From Hymenobacter metallilatus (GTDB taxonomy: Bacteria > Bacteroidota > Bacteroidia > Cytophagales > Hymenobacteraceae): DNA of 64,000 bases. Location of the stretch: positions 62,001 to 126,000 of the forward strand of contig NZ_RWIS01000003.1 in NCBI RefSeq assembly GCF_003944705.1, given 5' to 3'. Below the pieces are notes generated by a model that had not been told where the DNA came from, made no database searches, and saw nothing but the letters and a program-made list of their open reading frames with translations. Of this stretch, positions 9,834 to 19,925 are shown in pieces (the first letter of the stretch is position 1; each line of letters begins with the position of its first letter). A program made the translations under genes and the position numbers.

Positions 9834-11696
9834 TTAGCCAATTTTTTTACCCGCCATGGCCTGGCTGATGCTGATGTTCATCACCCGCTCGGCGAAGGGG
9901 CGGGTAAGTTCTTCCAGCTCATCCACGGCTTTCAGAATGGTATCTTTTTCCTTGGTTTCGAGGGCGGCCTTCAGCTTGGTTACACCAGCCTGGGTCTGGG
10001 TAACTTCCTCGGGCGTGAGGTGCTGCCCATTTTTGGCCACGAAGCGCTCTACCTGGTACAGCATCTGCTCGGCTACGGTGCGGGCCTCAATTACCATGCG
10101 GGCGGCAATATCCTCGCGGGCGTTGGTCATGGAGTCCAGCAGCATCTGCTCCACCTGTTCATCGGTAAGGCCGTACTGGGGCTTGATTTCCACGCTCTGG
10201 CGGGTGTTGGAGCGCAGTTCAATGGCTTCCACCTTCAGAATGCCGTCGGCGTTAAGCAGGAAGTTCACATCCACTTTGGGCAGGCCGGCGGGCATGGCCG
10301 GAATGCCGCGCAGGTCGAACTCGGCCAGCTTGCGGTTTTCCTTCACCAAATCCCGCTCACCCTGGTACACCGATATTTTCAGGTTCACCTGCCCGTCTAC
10401 CGAGGTGGTGTACTGGCGGCCGGCTTTGGTAGGAATTTTAGAGTTGCGCGGGATAATGGGGTCCATCAGCCCGCCCATGGTTTCAATGCCCAGCGTGAGG
10501 GGCGTCACGTCCAGCAGCAGCACGTCGCGGCGGTTGCCGGCCAGGATGTCGGCCTGAATGGCAGCTCCCAGAGCCACTACCTCGTCGGGGTTGAGCGAGT
10601 TATTGGCGGCCTGTCCAAAAAACTGGCTTACGCTGTCGTACACCAGCGGCACGCGGGTGGAACCGCCCACCAGCAGCACGGCGTCGAGCTGCTGGGGCGT
10701 GAGCTTGGCGTCGGCCAGGGCCTGGCGGCAGGCCGCCAGGGTGCGGTCCACCAGGGGCTGTACCAGCTGGTTGAACTCGGTTTTGGTGAGGCGCACCACC
10801 ACGTCGTCGCCCAGGTTGCCGGCAAAGTCGTCGTGCTGGCTGAGGTAGCGCTTGGCCGATTCGGCCAGCAGGCGCAGCTCCTGCTGCAGCGGGCCGTTGC
10901 CCTGCAGGCGTCCGCCGAGGCTGTGTTGGGCGGTCCAGTGGTCAGAAATGGCGCGGTCCAGGTCGTCGCCGCCCAGGTAGGTGTCGCCGTTGGTGCTCAG
11001 CACCTCAAAAATACCCTGGTGCAGGTGCAGGATGCTGATATCGAAGGTGCCGCCGCCCAGGTCGTACACGGCTACGGTTTTCTCCTCGTCGGGCGAGAGG
11101 CCGATGCCGTAGGCCAGGGCCGCGGCGGTGGGCTCGTTCACAATGCGCAGCACCTCCAGCCCGGCCAGGCGGCCGGCGTCGCGGGTGGCTTGGCGCTGGG
11201 AGTCGTTGAAGTAGGCCGGCACCGTAATAACGGCCTTGTTCACGGGCGTTTTGAGGGCGTGCTCGGCCCGGGCGCGCAGCTCCTTCAGGATTTCCGCCGA
11301 CAGCTCAATAGGGGAGTAGAACGTGTCGCCCACCCGGATTTTCACCAGGCCCTCGGAGTTGTCGTCAATCACCTTGTAGCCCAGCTCCTGCGCGTGCTGG
11401 CCCAGGTCTTTGTAGCTCTTGCCCAGCAGGCGCTTCACCGAGTAAATAGTGTTCTGCGGGTCGGTCAGCAGATATTCCTTAGCCTCGGTGCCTACAATGG
11501 GGGCGTCGCCGGTGGTGGGAAAGTGCACCACGGAGGGCACGATGGTGCCCCGGCCCTGGTCGTTGATGGCCTGGGGCTGCCGGCCGTCCGGGTGAATGTA
11601 GGCCACCAGTGAGTTGGTAGTGCCCAGGTCAATGCCTACAATAATTTCTTCTTGCTGCAGGCTCCCGGTGGAGAGGTTGATTGCGACTTTGGCCAT
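9834..11696 (-). CDS. hscA: Hsp70-family chaperone, HscA-like
   Basis: [82 protein letters not shown]. 620 aa with a short C-terminal lid, HscA-like rather than DnaK. Confidence 0.85.
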   Translation of the reverse strand: MAKVAINLSTGSLQQEEIIVGIDLGTTNSLVAYIHPDGRQPQAINDQGRGTIVPSVVHFPTTGDAPIVGTEAKEYLLTDPQNTIYSVKRLLGKSYKDLGQHAQELGYKVIDDNSEGLVKIRVGDTFYSPIELSAEILKELRARAEHALKTPVNKAVITVPAYFNDSQRQATRDAGRLAGLEVLRIVNEPTAAALAYGIGLSPDEEKTVAVYDLGGGTFDISILHLHQGIFEVLSTNGDTYLGGDDLDRAISDHWTAQHSLGGRLQGNGPLQQELRLLAESAKRYLSQHDDFAGNLGDDVVVRLTKTEFNQLVQPLVDRTLAACRQALADAKLTPQQLDAVLLVGGSTRVPLVYDSVSQFFGQAANNSLNPDEVVALGAAIQADILAGNRRDVLLLDVTPLTLGIETMGGLMDPIIPRNSKIPTKAGRQYTTSVDGQVNLKISVYQGERDLVKENRKLAEFDLRGIPAMPAGLPKVDVNFLLNADGILKVEAIELRSNTRQSVEIKPQYGLTDEQVEQMLLDSMTNAREDIAARMVIEARTVAEQMLYQVERFVAKNGQHLTPEEVTQTQAGVTKLKAALETKEKDTILKAVDELEELTRPFAERVMNISISQAMAGKKIG

Positions 11697-12169
11697 ATAG
11701 TTAGGATGCGCTATTGTGAAGCGCCGGAGAGAGGCAGAGGAATATCCCTAGTTGCTAGAACTGTTTTGGGCGCGAAAAGGCACAAAAATACGCAACAAAA
11801 GTGCGCCGGCCGGTACCCCGTCAACTCACTACCATCGGGGTGGGCAAACCTACCTACAGCAGAAGAAAAGTGCGCGTAGGGAGCCGGAGCAAGATTAGTT
11901 CCAGTGCATTCAAAAATAGGTGTATAAGATTCAGGCTATTTAAATCCGGAGGGCGCTTTAAGGCCGTAGTGTAAATCAGTTATTCGCTCTATAAGCGGCT
12001 GGCCGGCAAACTAGCCGGGCAGTCCTTCTATTCAATCCGTCGGCAGGCTGGCGGAGTTGCACACACCGTTTTCTCTTGTCTTTTCCGCTCACCGCGCCAG
12101 CCGTGAGGTATTGCCCCGTCTGATTTCAGGCGGGCGTTTTTCATCCATCTTCCCAACCCTATTCACGTT

Positions 12170-14254
12170 ATGGCAAAAGTGCTTACACGTCCTATTCTGC
12201 ACCTGTCACTGGCCGCCGCGGCGGCAGTGGGCCTCCTGGCCTGGAGCGGACAACATGCTCCCCTGGAAGCTTCCAGTCACCGCGAGGCTCCGTTGATTGC
12301 CGACGACCCGTTGGCTGACAACACCGACCTGTACGCTTTCCGCGACCCGAACAACGCGGAGATGATCAACATCATCGCCAACTACATTCCGTTGGAGCTG
12401 CCGCAGGGCGGGCCCAACTTCAACACGTTCGGCGAAAACGTGCGCTACGAGATTCACATCAAGAACTCGGGTGCCAACCCCAACCAGGACGATATTACAT
12501 ACCGCTTCACTTTCAGGCGGACGAATGAAGATCCGACCACGTTCTTTAACGTGCGCCTGGGCAAGCAAAACCTGAAAGCCACTTACACGCTGGAAGTAAG
12601 CCGCAACGGGGGTGCCTTTACCACGCTCACCAGCACCGGCGTGGTGCCGCCACCCAACATTGGGCCCCGCTCTATTCAGGGCGCTGCCGGCCTGAACGCC
12701 TCCAGCTACGAAAGCCTGATGACTGGCGCCATTCAGACGGTGGGCACTAACGTGCGCGTATTCTGCGGACCGGTGGATGACCCGTTCTTCACCGATCTGG
12801 GCGGTATTTTTGATCTGGGGGGTATCCGGACGGCGGCAGCCCGCGACGGGCTGGCCCGCAAAAATACCCATACCATTGCCCTGCAGATTCCTATTTCGCA
12901 ATTGCAGAAGGATGGTAAAACCGGCGCTCAGGCGGCCAACATCCTGGATTCGGACTACGTGATTGGGGTGTGGGCGTCGGCGAGTCGCCCGGCCCTGCGC
13001 ACCCTCAACACCGACGGCACGCAAACCCATAGCGGCAACTGGGTGCAGGTGTCGCGCATTGGCATGCCGCTCACCAACGAGGTAATTCAGCCCATCGGGG
13101 CCAAGGATGCCTGGAATGCCGCTACGCCTTACACCGAAGCCGCCGCCACGGAAGACTATATGTCGAACCCGGAGCTGGGACTGTACGTGGCCGAGGGTAC
13201 GGGCTACTTTGGCACGGCGGTACCCGGTCTGAGCCAGTTGCGCATTCAGCGCAGTTCACTGGGTACGTTTGACTTTGCCAACGGAAAAGACGGGGTGTCG
13301 GGCCTGCTGAACGCGCCGGCCGCTGATGTGGCCAATACGGCTTTTGCTAAAATTGCCAACGGTGGCTACGCCGAATACCTGCTGCGCCCCGGCAAGCCCC
13401 GCTCGGTAGATATTCTGCCGATTTTCCACACCGGCGTACCCAATGTGCGGCCTTACCAGCTGGCTACTGGTAAGCCCACCGGCCAGCCTCTGGCCGCCGG
13501 GAAACCATTCATCAACAACTTCCTGCCCCTCATCGACAACCCGGCCGCGGCTGGTGGGGTAGGCGGCGACATGCTGCGCCTGAACATGGCCGTGCCCACT
13601 ACCCCGCGCAACTCGGCCGATTTCAGCTCGGAAGGTCTGCTGGCGGCGGCCGTACTGGGCCTCACCGACGCCCGCTTCAATACCACTACCAATCTGGAAG
13701 CTATTCCGAACATGGACGGTTTCCCGAACGGTCGGCGGTTGGAAGATGACGTGACCCGCATTGAGTTGCAAGCCGTAGGTGGCGTAGTGCTGGCCGCCAT
13801 TGGCCTGCCCTACGAAACTACCACCGGCCTGGGCAACGTGCTGGCTTTCCGCACCGGCATTGAGGCGAATGATACCACTTTCCGCAACTCGTTCCCTTAC
13901 GCCCAAACACCCTGGAGCGGTACTAAAGCCCAGCGCACCATCACGGCGCAGCGCGGTGCTTCGGGCCTGGGCCTGCAGCCCACCATTGTGGCCATGGCGC
14001 AAAACTATCCGAACCCCTTTGCTGAGTCCACGAGCCTGCACTACGAAGTGGCCGAGAAAACGCCGCTGACCATGTTTGTGAGTGACCTGACCGGCCGCCG
14101 CGTGGCTACGCTCATGAACGGCAAACTGCACAAGCCCGGTGCCTACGATATGACGTGGAAAGCTACCCCCGATCTGGCGGCTGGTACCTACGTGCTGACC
14201 ATTGCGGCCGGCAATACCGTGCTGCAATCGGTGAAGCTGGTGCACACCCGCTAA
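12170..14254 (+). CDS. DUF4331-family secreted protein with T9SS C-terminal sorting domain
   Basis: SSHREAPLIADDPLADNTDLYAFRDPNNAEMINIIANYIPLE is diagnostic of DUF4331; C-terminus AQNYPNPFAESTSLHYEV...GTYVLTIAAGNTVLQSVKLVHTR is a type A T9SS sorting domain. Confidence 0.9.
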   Translation: MAKVLTRPILHLSLAAAAAVGLLAWSGQHAPLEASSHREAPLIADDPLADNTDLYAFRDPNNAEMINIIANYIPLELPQGGPNFNTFGENVRYEIHIKNSGANPNQDDITYRFTFRRTNEDPTTFFNVRLGKQNLKATYTLEVSRNGGAFTTLTSTGVVPPPNIGPRSIQGAAGLNASSYESLMTGAIQTVGTNVRVFCGPVDDPFFTDLGGIFDLGGIRTAAARDGLARKNTHTIALQIPISQLQKDGKTGAQAANILDSDYVIGVWASASRPALRTLNTDGTQTHSGNWVQVSRIGMPLTNEVIQPIGAKDAWNAATPYTEAAATEDYMSNPELGLYVAEGTGYFGTAVPGLSQLRIQRSSLGTFDFANGKDGVSGLLNAPAADVANTAFAKIANGGYAEYLLRPGKPRSVDILPIFHTGVPNVRPYQLATGKPTGQPLAAGKPFINNFLPLIDNPAAAGGVGGDMLRLNMAVPTTPRNSADFSSEGLLAAAVLGLTDARFNTTTNLEAIPNMDGFPNGRRLEDDVTRIELQAVGGVVLAAIGLPYETTTGLGNVLAFRTGIEANDTTFRNSFPYAQTPWSGTKAQRTITAQRGASGLGLQPTIVAMAQNYPNPFAESTSLHYEVAEKTPLTMFVSDLTGRRVATLMNGKLHKPGAYDMTWKATPDLAAGTYVLTIAAGNTVLQSVKLVHTR

Positions 14255-14360
14255 ACCTGTGCTTAACTGACCGGCCTGTTTACCCATGGTGGGCCGGCTG
14301 GTTTGGTACAGGTGGATAGCCGGGCCCTGGGTGAGTTCGGCTATCTTTTTTACTGCTTAT

Positions 14361-14390
14361 AAGGGACCCAGCCAGTCGGTTGGGTCCCTT
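14361..14390 (+). terminator. Hairpin between DUF4331 and TPR genes
   Basis: aagggacccagccagtcggttgggtccctt, near-perfect inverted repeat. Confidence 0.5.
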
Positions 14391-14442
14391 CTGGGCTGAC
14401 ATCTGCTTCTTCTATTCCAACCAATCAGAACCAAACAGGCGC

Positions 14443-15768
14443 GTGCGGAAATACTTCTACCCAATTCTAATGGTGTTGTTTCTGGGGTTTGTGGCCGTCA
14501 TTTTCCTGACCCAGAAACCCGACCCTGTACCCACGCTCAAGGAACGCCACGGCGACCTGGCGGCGGGCGGGGAGTGGCTGAACACCAAAGCCGCCATCAA
14601 CGGTCTGCTGGCCCGCTTGCGGGCTAAGCCCAACGACAACCAGGCCCGGGTGCTGCTGGCCGAGGCCTACATGCAGGAGGCCCGCGTTACGGGCGACCAT
14701 CCGTACTACGATACGGCCGCCATGCAGCTGCTGGATCAGGCCCTGCGCCAGGAGCCGGAAAACTTCGAGGCCCTGTGCTGTAAAGCGTCGCTGTGCCTCA
14801 CCCAGCACCATTTTTCGGAGGGGCTGGCCGTGGCCGAGAAAGCCGTGGCCGTGAATTCCCGCAATGCCTTTGTGTATGGGCTGCTGTGCGATGCCAACGT
14901 GGAGCTGGGCCGTTACCCCGAGGCCGTGCGCATGGCCGACAAGATGAACCAGGTGCGCCCCGATTTGCGCTCCTATACCCGCGTATCGTACCTGCGCGAA
15001 ATTCACGGCGACCTGCCGGGGGCCATTGAGGCTATGCAGATGGCCGTGCAGGCCGGCTACGCGGGTCTGGAGCAAACGGAGTGGGCCCGCGTGATGCTGG
15101 GCCACCTCTACGAAACCAGCGGCAACCTAGGGCAGGCCGAGCAGCAGTACCAACTGGCCCTGACTGCCCGCCCGCACTACGCCTACGCCCTGGCCGGACT
15201 GGGCCGGGTGGCGCAGGCCCGCCAGAACTACGCGGCGGCTATCAAGTACCTGCAGGAAGCCCGTCTGACGGTAAAGGATTACGCCTTCGCCGATGAACTG
15301 GCCGACCTGTACCAGCAAAACCAACAGCCCGCCGAAGCCCGCCAAATGGCCCGGGAGGCCATTACCATGCTGGCTGCCGCCGCCAATGAGGCCGACGAAA
15401 ACGAAGCTATGGGGCACTACGCCGACCGGGAGCTGGCCTACGCCTACCTAAAGACCGGTGAACTGGACAAAGCTCTCGAACACGCGCAAATTGAGTATGA
15501 ACGCCGCCCCGACAACATTGACGCCTGCGAAACCATGGCTTGGGTGTACTATAAGCGGGGCGAATACGCCACGGCGGAAAAATTTATGAAAACGGCCCGC
15601 CGCACTAACTCGCAAAATCCCATGCTGTTGTGCCGGGCCGGGCTGATTGCCACCAAAAACGGTCGGCCTGCCGAAGGGCAGGCGCTTATCAAGCAAGCCT
15701 TGGCCATTAATCCCTACCTCTCGTTGGATCTGGCTGAGGAGGGCCGCAAGCTGCTGGCCGTGCGGTAG
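14443..15768 (+). CDS. TPR-repeat protein with N-terminal membrane anchor
   Basis: VRKYFYPILMVLFLGFVAVIFLTQ TM segment then successive TPR units. GTG at 14443 preferred because the ORF-track start (14380) lies inside the preceding hairpin. Confidence 0.8.
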   Translation: MRKYFYPILMVLFLGFVAVIFLTQKPDPVPTLKERHGDLAAGGEWLNTKAAINGLLARLRAKPNDNQARVLLAEAYMQEARVTGDHPYYDTAAMQLLDQALRQEPENFEALCCKASLCLTQHHFSEGLAVAEKAVAVNSRNAFVYGLLCDANVELGRYPEAVRMADKMNQVRPDLRSYTRVSYLREIHGDLPGAIEAMQMAVQAGYAGLEQTEWARVMLGHLYETSGNLGQAEQQYQLALTARPHYAYALAGLGRVAQARQNYAAAIKYLQEARLTVKDYAFADELADLYQQNQQPAEARQMAREAITMLAAAANEADENEAMGHYADRELAYAYLKTGELDKALEHAQIEYERRPDNIDACETMAWVYYKRGEYATAEKFMKTARRTNSQNPMLLCRAGLIATKNGRPAEGQALIKQALAINPYLSLDLAEEGRKLLAVR

Positions 15769-15853
15769 TTTTCCCGGCTGAGCCAACCGGTTCCTACAAA
15801 CTGCAAGAGCGGATAGGAGCGGTGAAGCCGCCAGATTTCAGTTGCTTTGTCTG

Positions 15854-16516
15854 ATGCCCGCTGTTCGCTATTTACGGTATGTGCTGCCTGCTGCCCTGCT
15901 GCTGTTGCCGGGCCTGGCTTCCGCGCACGTGCTGGATGCCGACCTGAGCAAACTCTCCCGCACCGACGTTTTCCTGACCTACCTTAAACTCGGCTTCACC
16001 CACATTCTGCCCCTGGGCTTCGACCACGTGCTGTTTGTGCTGAGTCTGTACTTGCTGGAGCCTCGCCTGAAACCGGTGCTGTGGCAGGCCACGGCCTTCA
16101 CAGTGGCGCACTCCATCACGCTGGGCCTGGCCATGTACGGAGTGGTGTCGCCCCCGCCCACGCTGGTGGAGCCGCTGATTGCGCTATCTATCCTATTCGT
16201 GGCCATTGAAAACATTGTGGTGGAGCGGCTGAATCCGTGGCGGGTGGTAGTGGTATTCGGGTTTGGGCTGCTTCACGGGCTGGGCTTTGCCGGGGCACTG
16301 ACTAGCCTGGGACTACCGCGGGCCATGTTTGTGGAGTCGTTGGTGGCGTTCAACGTGGGCGTAGAACTGGGCCAGGTAGCCGTGATTCTGCTGGCCTGGG
16401 TACTAGTGGGCCGCTGGGCCGCCGATAAGCCCTGGTACAAGCGCCGCGTATTGGTGCCCACCTCCGTGGCCATCGGCCTGCTGGCCGCCTACTGGACAAT
16501 TGAGCGACTGAGTTAG
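15854..16516 (+). CDS. HupE/UreJ-family membrane protein
   Basis: Multi-TM; LKLGFTHILPLGFDHVLFVLSLYLL, TAFTVAHSITLGLA, FGLLHGLGFAGAL: HupE/UreJ-type His motifs. Confidence 0.87.
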   Translation: MPAVRYLRYVLPAALLLLPGLASAHVLDADLSKLSRTDVFLTYLKLGFTHILPLGFDHVLFVLSLYLLEPRLKPVLWQATAFTVAHSITLGLAMYGVVSPPPTLVEPLIALSILFVAIENIVVERLNPWRVVVVFGFGLLHGLGFAGALTSLGLPRAMFVESLVAFNVGVELGQVAVILLAWVLVGRWAADKPWYKRRVLVPTSVAIGLLAAYWTIERLS

Positions 16517-16600
16517 TGGGCAGTTGGTAGAGCGGTTTTGCCAATGGCCGGCCAATTGAACGGCTCGTCCGAACCGCTTTATGCAACGTCAGCAACGAGG

Positions 16601-16625
16601 AAACGCGAAGTGTCGCGTCTCTACA
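16601..16625. repeat. Single copy of GCGAAGTGTCGCGTCTCTACA dispersed repeat
   Basis: gcgaagtgtcgcgtctctaca is identical to part of the element at 58158-58185. Confidence 0.65.
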
Positions 16626-16726
16626 AGCTGGTCCGACCGTGCCCGAATCCGTTATAGAGCTACCCGATAGGTATCAGAAACGGAGTATTGAAGAACTGTC
16701 ACCAACCACGACCACCAACCAATCCA

Positions 16727-17116
16727 ATGCTCCGCCACTGCCTTACTCTGCTGCTGTTGCTGCCCTACCTGCTGGGGCTGAGCGCGGGCTTGGTGGGCCG
16801 GCCGGAGCCGGTGGGCCCCACTGCCGCCCACCCATACGTACACAGCGCCGAGTGCCAGCGGCAGAACTACCTGCGCCTCGACTGCTTTGATACCTGCAAC
16901 GGCGACCAGTACGCCGTGCAGGCCCAGTGCAAAACTAATACTGCCGCGCAGCTGCTGGCATCTTTTCAGAGCATTGACCTGCATTGCCTGCCCGAATTGC
17001 CGGGCGTGCAACCTATGCGGGTGCAATGGCTGCTGGCCCGGTATCAACCCCTGCCGCCGCGGCAGCCCCTGGCCGGGCTGGCTGCGGCCATCTACCAGCC
17101 CCCCCGGCAAGCATAA
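16727..17116 (+). CDS. Small Cys-containing secreted or anchored hypothetical protein
   Basis: MLRHCLTLLLLLPYLLGLSAG signal, then Cys residues (AEC, LDCFDTC, AQC, LHC). Lies between the HupE/UreJ and TonB receptor genes. Confidence 0.65.
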   Translation: MLRHCLTLLLLLPYLLGLSAGLVGRPEPVGPTAAHPYVHSAECQRQNYLRLDCFDTCNGDQYAVQAQCKTNTAAQLLASFQSIDLHCLPELPGVQPMRVQWLLARYQPLPPRQPLAGLAAAIYQPPRQA

Positions 17117-17250
17117 GCAGAACGGTGAGCCTGCCCGCAGGCTCACGCAGTCGGCGTGCCCTGAGCCAGCCGACATCTTCTCCTTATTCTTTCTACCCGA
17201 CGCCTCCGTTTTTCCTGCCGCTGCGGCCGGAGGCGTCTCATCGTGGCTGT

Positions 17251-19536
17251 ATGCGTTCTACTGTTTACTGGATTTTTGCCGCCGGCCTGGAGCTGGCGGC
17301 TTGGGGGGGCGCCACTACGGCCCAGGCCCAGCAAACCACGCTGCGCGGCACCGTGGCCGATTCGGCCACCGGCCGGCCCCTGAGTGGAGTGCACGTGCGG
17401 GTGCTGAATCACGCCGGCGGCACCACCGCCGATGAACTGGGCCACTTTCAGCTGGGTACTTTGCCGGCCGGTACCTACACGGTGCGGGCCGGCGGGCTGG
17501 GTTATGCCACGCGCAACCAAACGGTAACGCTCCTGGCTGGCCAGCCCGCCACTGTGGCGTTGCGCCTGCCCACGGCCCCCCTCGCGCTGGCCGAGGTAAC
17601 GGTGGCCCAGCCCCGCGACCCAAACCAGACGCTGGCCGTCATTTCGCATATTGATAAGCTGCTGCGGCCCGTCAACTCGGCGCAGGACCTGCTACCGCTG
17701 GTGCCGGGCCTCGTCATTGCCCAGCACGCGGGTGGGGGCAAGGCCGAACAGATTTTCATCCGGGGCTTCGATGTGGACCACGGCACCGATTTCAACGTGA
17801 GCATTGACGGGCTGCCGGTGAACATGGTCAGCCACGCCCACGGCCAGGGCTACGCCGATTTCCACTTTGTAATCCCCGAGACGGTGGACCAGCTGCGGGT
17901 ATATAAAGGCCCCTATACGGCCCGGTTCGGGGATTTCGCTACGGCCGGGGCGGGTGAATTCACTACCAAAACCCGCCTGGAGCAGAGCCAGGTAAAAGTG
18001 GAGCTGGGGCAGTTTGCTACCCGCCGGGCCGTGGCTTTGGTGAATTTACTGCCCGTGAATGGCCACCTGCTGGGCACCGGCCCCGAAAACGCCTACGTGG
18101 CCGCTGAGTACAGCTTCACCAACGCCTACTTCGACGCCAAGCAGCATTTCCGGCGGTTCAACGGGCTGGCTAAATACACCGGCCAGCTATCCGACCGCAC
18201 TTCCCTCATGCTGCTGGCTTCCCGGTTTAACTCCCGCTGGGATGCCTCGGGGCAGGTGCCGGAGCGGGCTATCCGGGAGGGGCTGATTTCGCGCTTCGGC
18301 AGCATTGACCCCACCGAGGGCGGCTCCACGGGCCGCACCAACGCCACGGCGGTGCTTACCACCGACCTGCCCCACGCGGCCGTGCTGCGCCAGCAGGTGT
18401 ACTACTCCCGCTACGACTTCAACCTGTTCTCCAACTTCACCTTCTTCCTGCGCAACCCGGTTGATGGGGACCAGATCCGGCAGACCGATGGCCGCCATAT
18501 CTACGGCTACACCGGCACCTACGAGCGGAGCTTTCAACTGGGCAGCCGCACGCTACGCACCACCGCCGGCCTGGGCACCCGCCTCGACGACATCGATGTG
18601 GCCCTGCGCAACTCCGTGCGGCGCACCGTAACCGATACCATTGTAACGGGCCGCGTGTACGAGCAGAACCTGAATGGCTACCTCGATGCCACGCTCAGCC
18701 TCACCGACCGCCTGACCCTGAACGCCGCCCTACGCGCCGATTATTTCCGCTTCCGGTTCCGGGAAGACCGGGTCGATTCGCTGTCGGGCCGGGCGGGTAA
18801 GGCCCGGGTGAGCCCCAAGCTGAATCTGTACTATGATGTGACGCCGGCCGTGCAGCTGTTCGTGCGCTCGGGCTTCGGGTTTCACTCCAACGATGCCCGC
18901 GCCGTGGTTACCAACCCGGCCGGCAACGTGCTGCCCCGGGCCATTGGCTACGAGGTGGGTAGCACCTTTAAGCCGGTGCCTGCGCTGGTAGTCAATACCG
19001 CGCTGTGGGCCCTGCACCTGCAGGATGAGCTGGTGTACGTGGGCGACGAGGGCGTGGTGGAAAGCGCCGGCCGCACCCGCCGCTACGGCCTCGATGTGGC
19101 GGCCCGCTACCAGCTCACCCGCAGCCTGTTTGCCGATGTGGACCTGAATTTCAACCACGGCCGGCTGGTGGGGGAGCCCCGCACGGCCAACCGCATTCCG
19201 TTGGCCCCCACGTTCACCAGCGTAGGCGGCCTCACGCTGCGCCGGCCCGGCGGGCTGAGCGCCAGCCTGCGCTACCGCCACATCGATTCCCGCCCCGCCA
19301 ACGAAGACAACTCAGTGCGGGCCCGGGGCTATTTTCTGCTCGATGCCGTGGTGAGCTATACCCGCCGACGCTTCCAAGTGGGCGCTACCGTGGAGAACCT
19401 GCTGAACGTAGCGTGGAATCAGGCCCAGTTTGATACCACCACCCGCCTGCGCAACGAGGCCGTGCCGGTGCAGGAACTGCACTTCACGCCCGGTACGCCC
19501 TTCTACGCCAAGCTCAACGCCAGCGTCCTGTTTTAG
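17251..19536 (+). CDS. TonB-dependent receptor with N-terminal carboxypeptidase-regulatory-like domain
   Basis: MRSTVYWIFAAGLELAAWGGATTAQAQ signal; LRGTVADSATGRPLSGVHVRVLN; plug with IFIRGFDVDHGTDFNVSIDGLPVNMVSHAHGQGYADFHFVIPETVDQLRVYKGPY; C-terminal LNASVLF. ATG at 17251 preferred over the ORF-track start. Confidence 0.93.
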   Translation: MRSTVYWIFAAGLELAAWGGATTAQAQQTTLRGTVADSATGRPLSGVHVRVLNHAGGTTADELGHFQLGTLPAGTYTVRAGGLGYATRNQTVTLLAGQPATVALRLPTAPLALAEVTVAQPRDPNQTLAVISHIDKLLRPVNSAQDLLPLVPGLVIAQHAGGGKAEQIFIRGFDVDHGTDFNVSIDGLPVNMVSHAHGQGYADFHFVIPETVDQLRVYKGPYTARFGDFATAGAGEFTTKTRLEQSQVKVELGQFATRRAVALVNLLPVNGHLLGTGPENAYVAAEYSFTNAYFDAKQHFRRFNGLAKYTGQLSDRTSLMLLASRFNSRWDASGQVPERAIREGLISRFGSIDPTEGGSTGRTNATAVLTTDLPHAAVLRQQVYYSRYDFNLFSNFTFFLRNPVDGDQIRQTDGRHIYGYTGTYERSFQLGSRTLRTTAGLGTRLDDIDVALRNSVRRTVTDTIVTGRVYEQNLNGYLDATLSLTDRLTLNAALRADYFRFRFREDRVDSLSGRAGKARVSPKLNLYYDVTPAVQLFVRSGFGFHSNDARAVVTNPAGNVLPRAIGYEVGSTFKPVPALVVNTALWALHLQDELVYVGDEGVVESAGRTRRYGLDVAARYQLTRSLFADVDLNFNHGRLVGEPRTANRIPLAPTFTSVGGLTLRRPGGLSASLRYRHIDSRPANEDNSVRARGYFLLDAVVSYTRRRFQVGATVENLLNVAWNQAQFDTTTRLRNEAVPVQELHFTPGTPFYAKLNASVLF

Positions 19537-19826
19537 CCACGTCGGTCCGCGCCGTTGGCGGCCAATGCGCAACGCCGGTCAGATGGGCCATCTTCTCATT
19601 TTCTACTGCTGTTCATCATGTCTTTTCTGGTTCTACCCTCGCGTACTACCGTTGCCTCACAACTTCCCGCTGCCATCCGAACCCGCAGTGTTTCCGCTGA
19701 ACCTGGGCTGCCCTTACCGCCACCCGTTTGGCAGCGCAGTTCGGGGCTGCCCGTGGCGGCCCGCTGCCGCAGCGGCGCCCGCACCAAACCGTACCAATCG
19801 GGTAAACGCTGGTAAACTCAGCCAGG

Positions 19827-19861
19827 AAAGGCCTTCCTCAATTGTAGAGGAAGGCCTTTTT
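19827..19861 (+). terminator. Rho-independent-like terminator
   Basis: aaaggccttcctcaattgtagaggaaggcctttt. Confidence 0.75.
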
Positions 19862-19925
19862 ATTGGTCACGTGCAAGCTGACCACGGTAGATAAAGAGCA
19901 GCCAGGCTTGGATAGCGGCCGGTAA

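Noticed and set aside
10020-11612. 530-aa ORF antisense to the hscA-like gene
   Set aside because: Same shadow effect; the opposite strand has unmistakable Hsp70 motifs.
9834-11696. Considered dnaK as the name of the Hsp70 gene
   Set aside because: Length (620 aa), short C-terminal lid and the N-terminal extension before [10 protein letters not shown] fit HscA-type better; kept as HscA-like.
16984-17250. N-terminal extension of the TonB receptor ORF
   Set aside because: Overlaps the Cys-rich gene out of frame; the signal peptide starts at ATG 17251.
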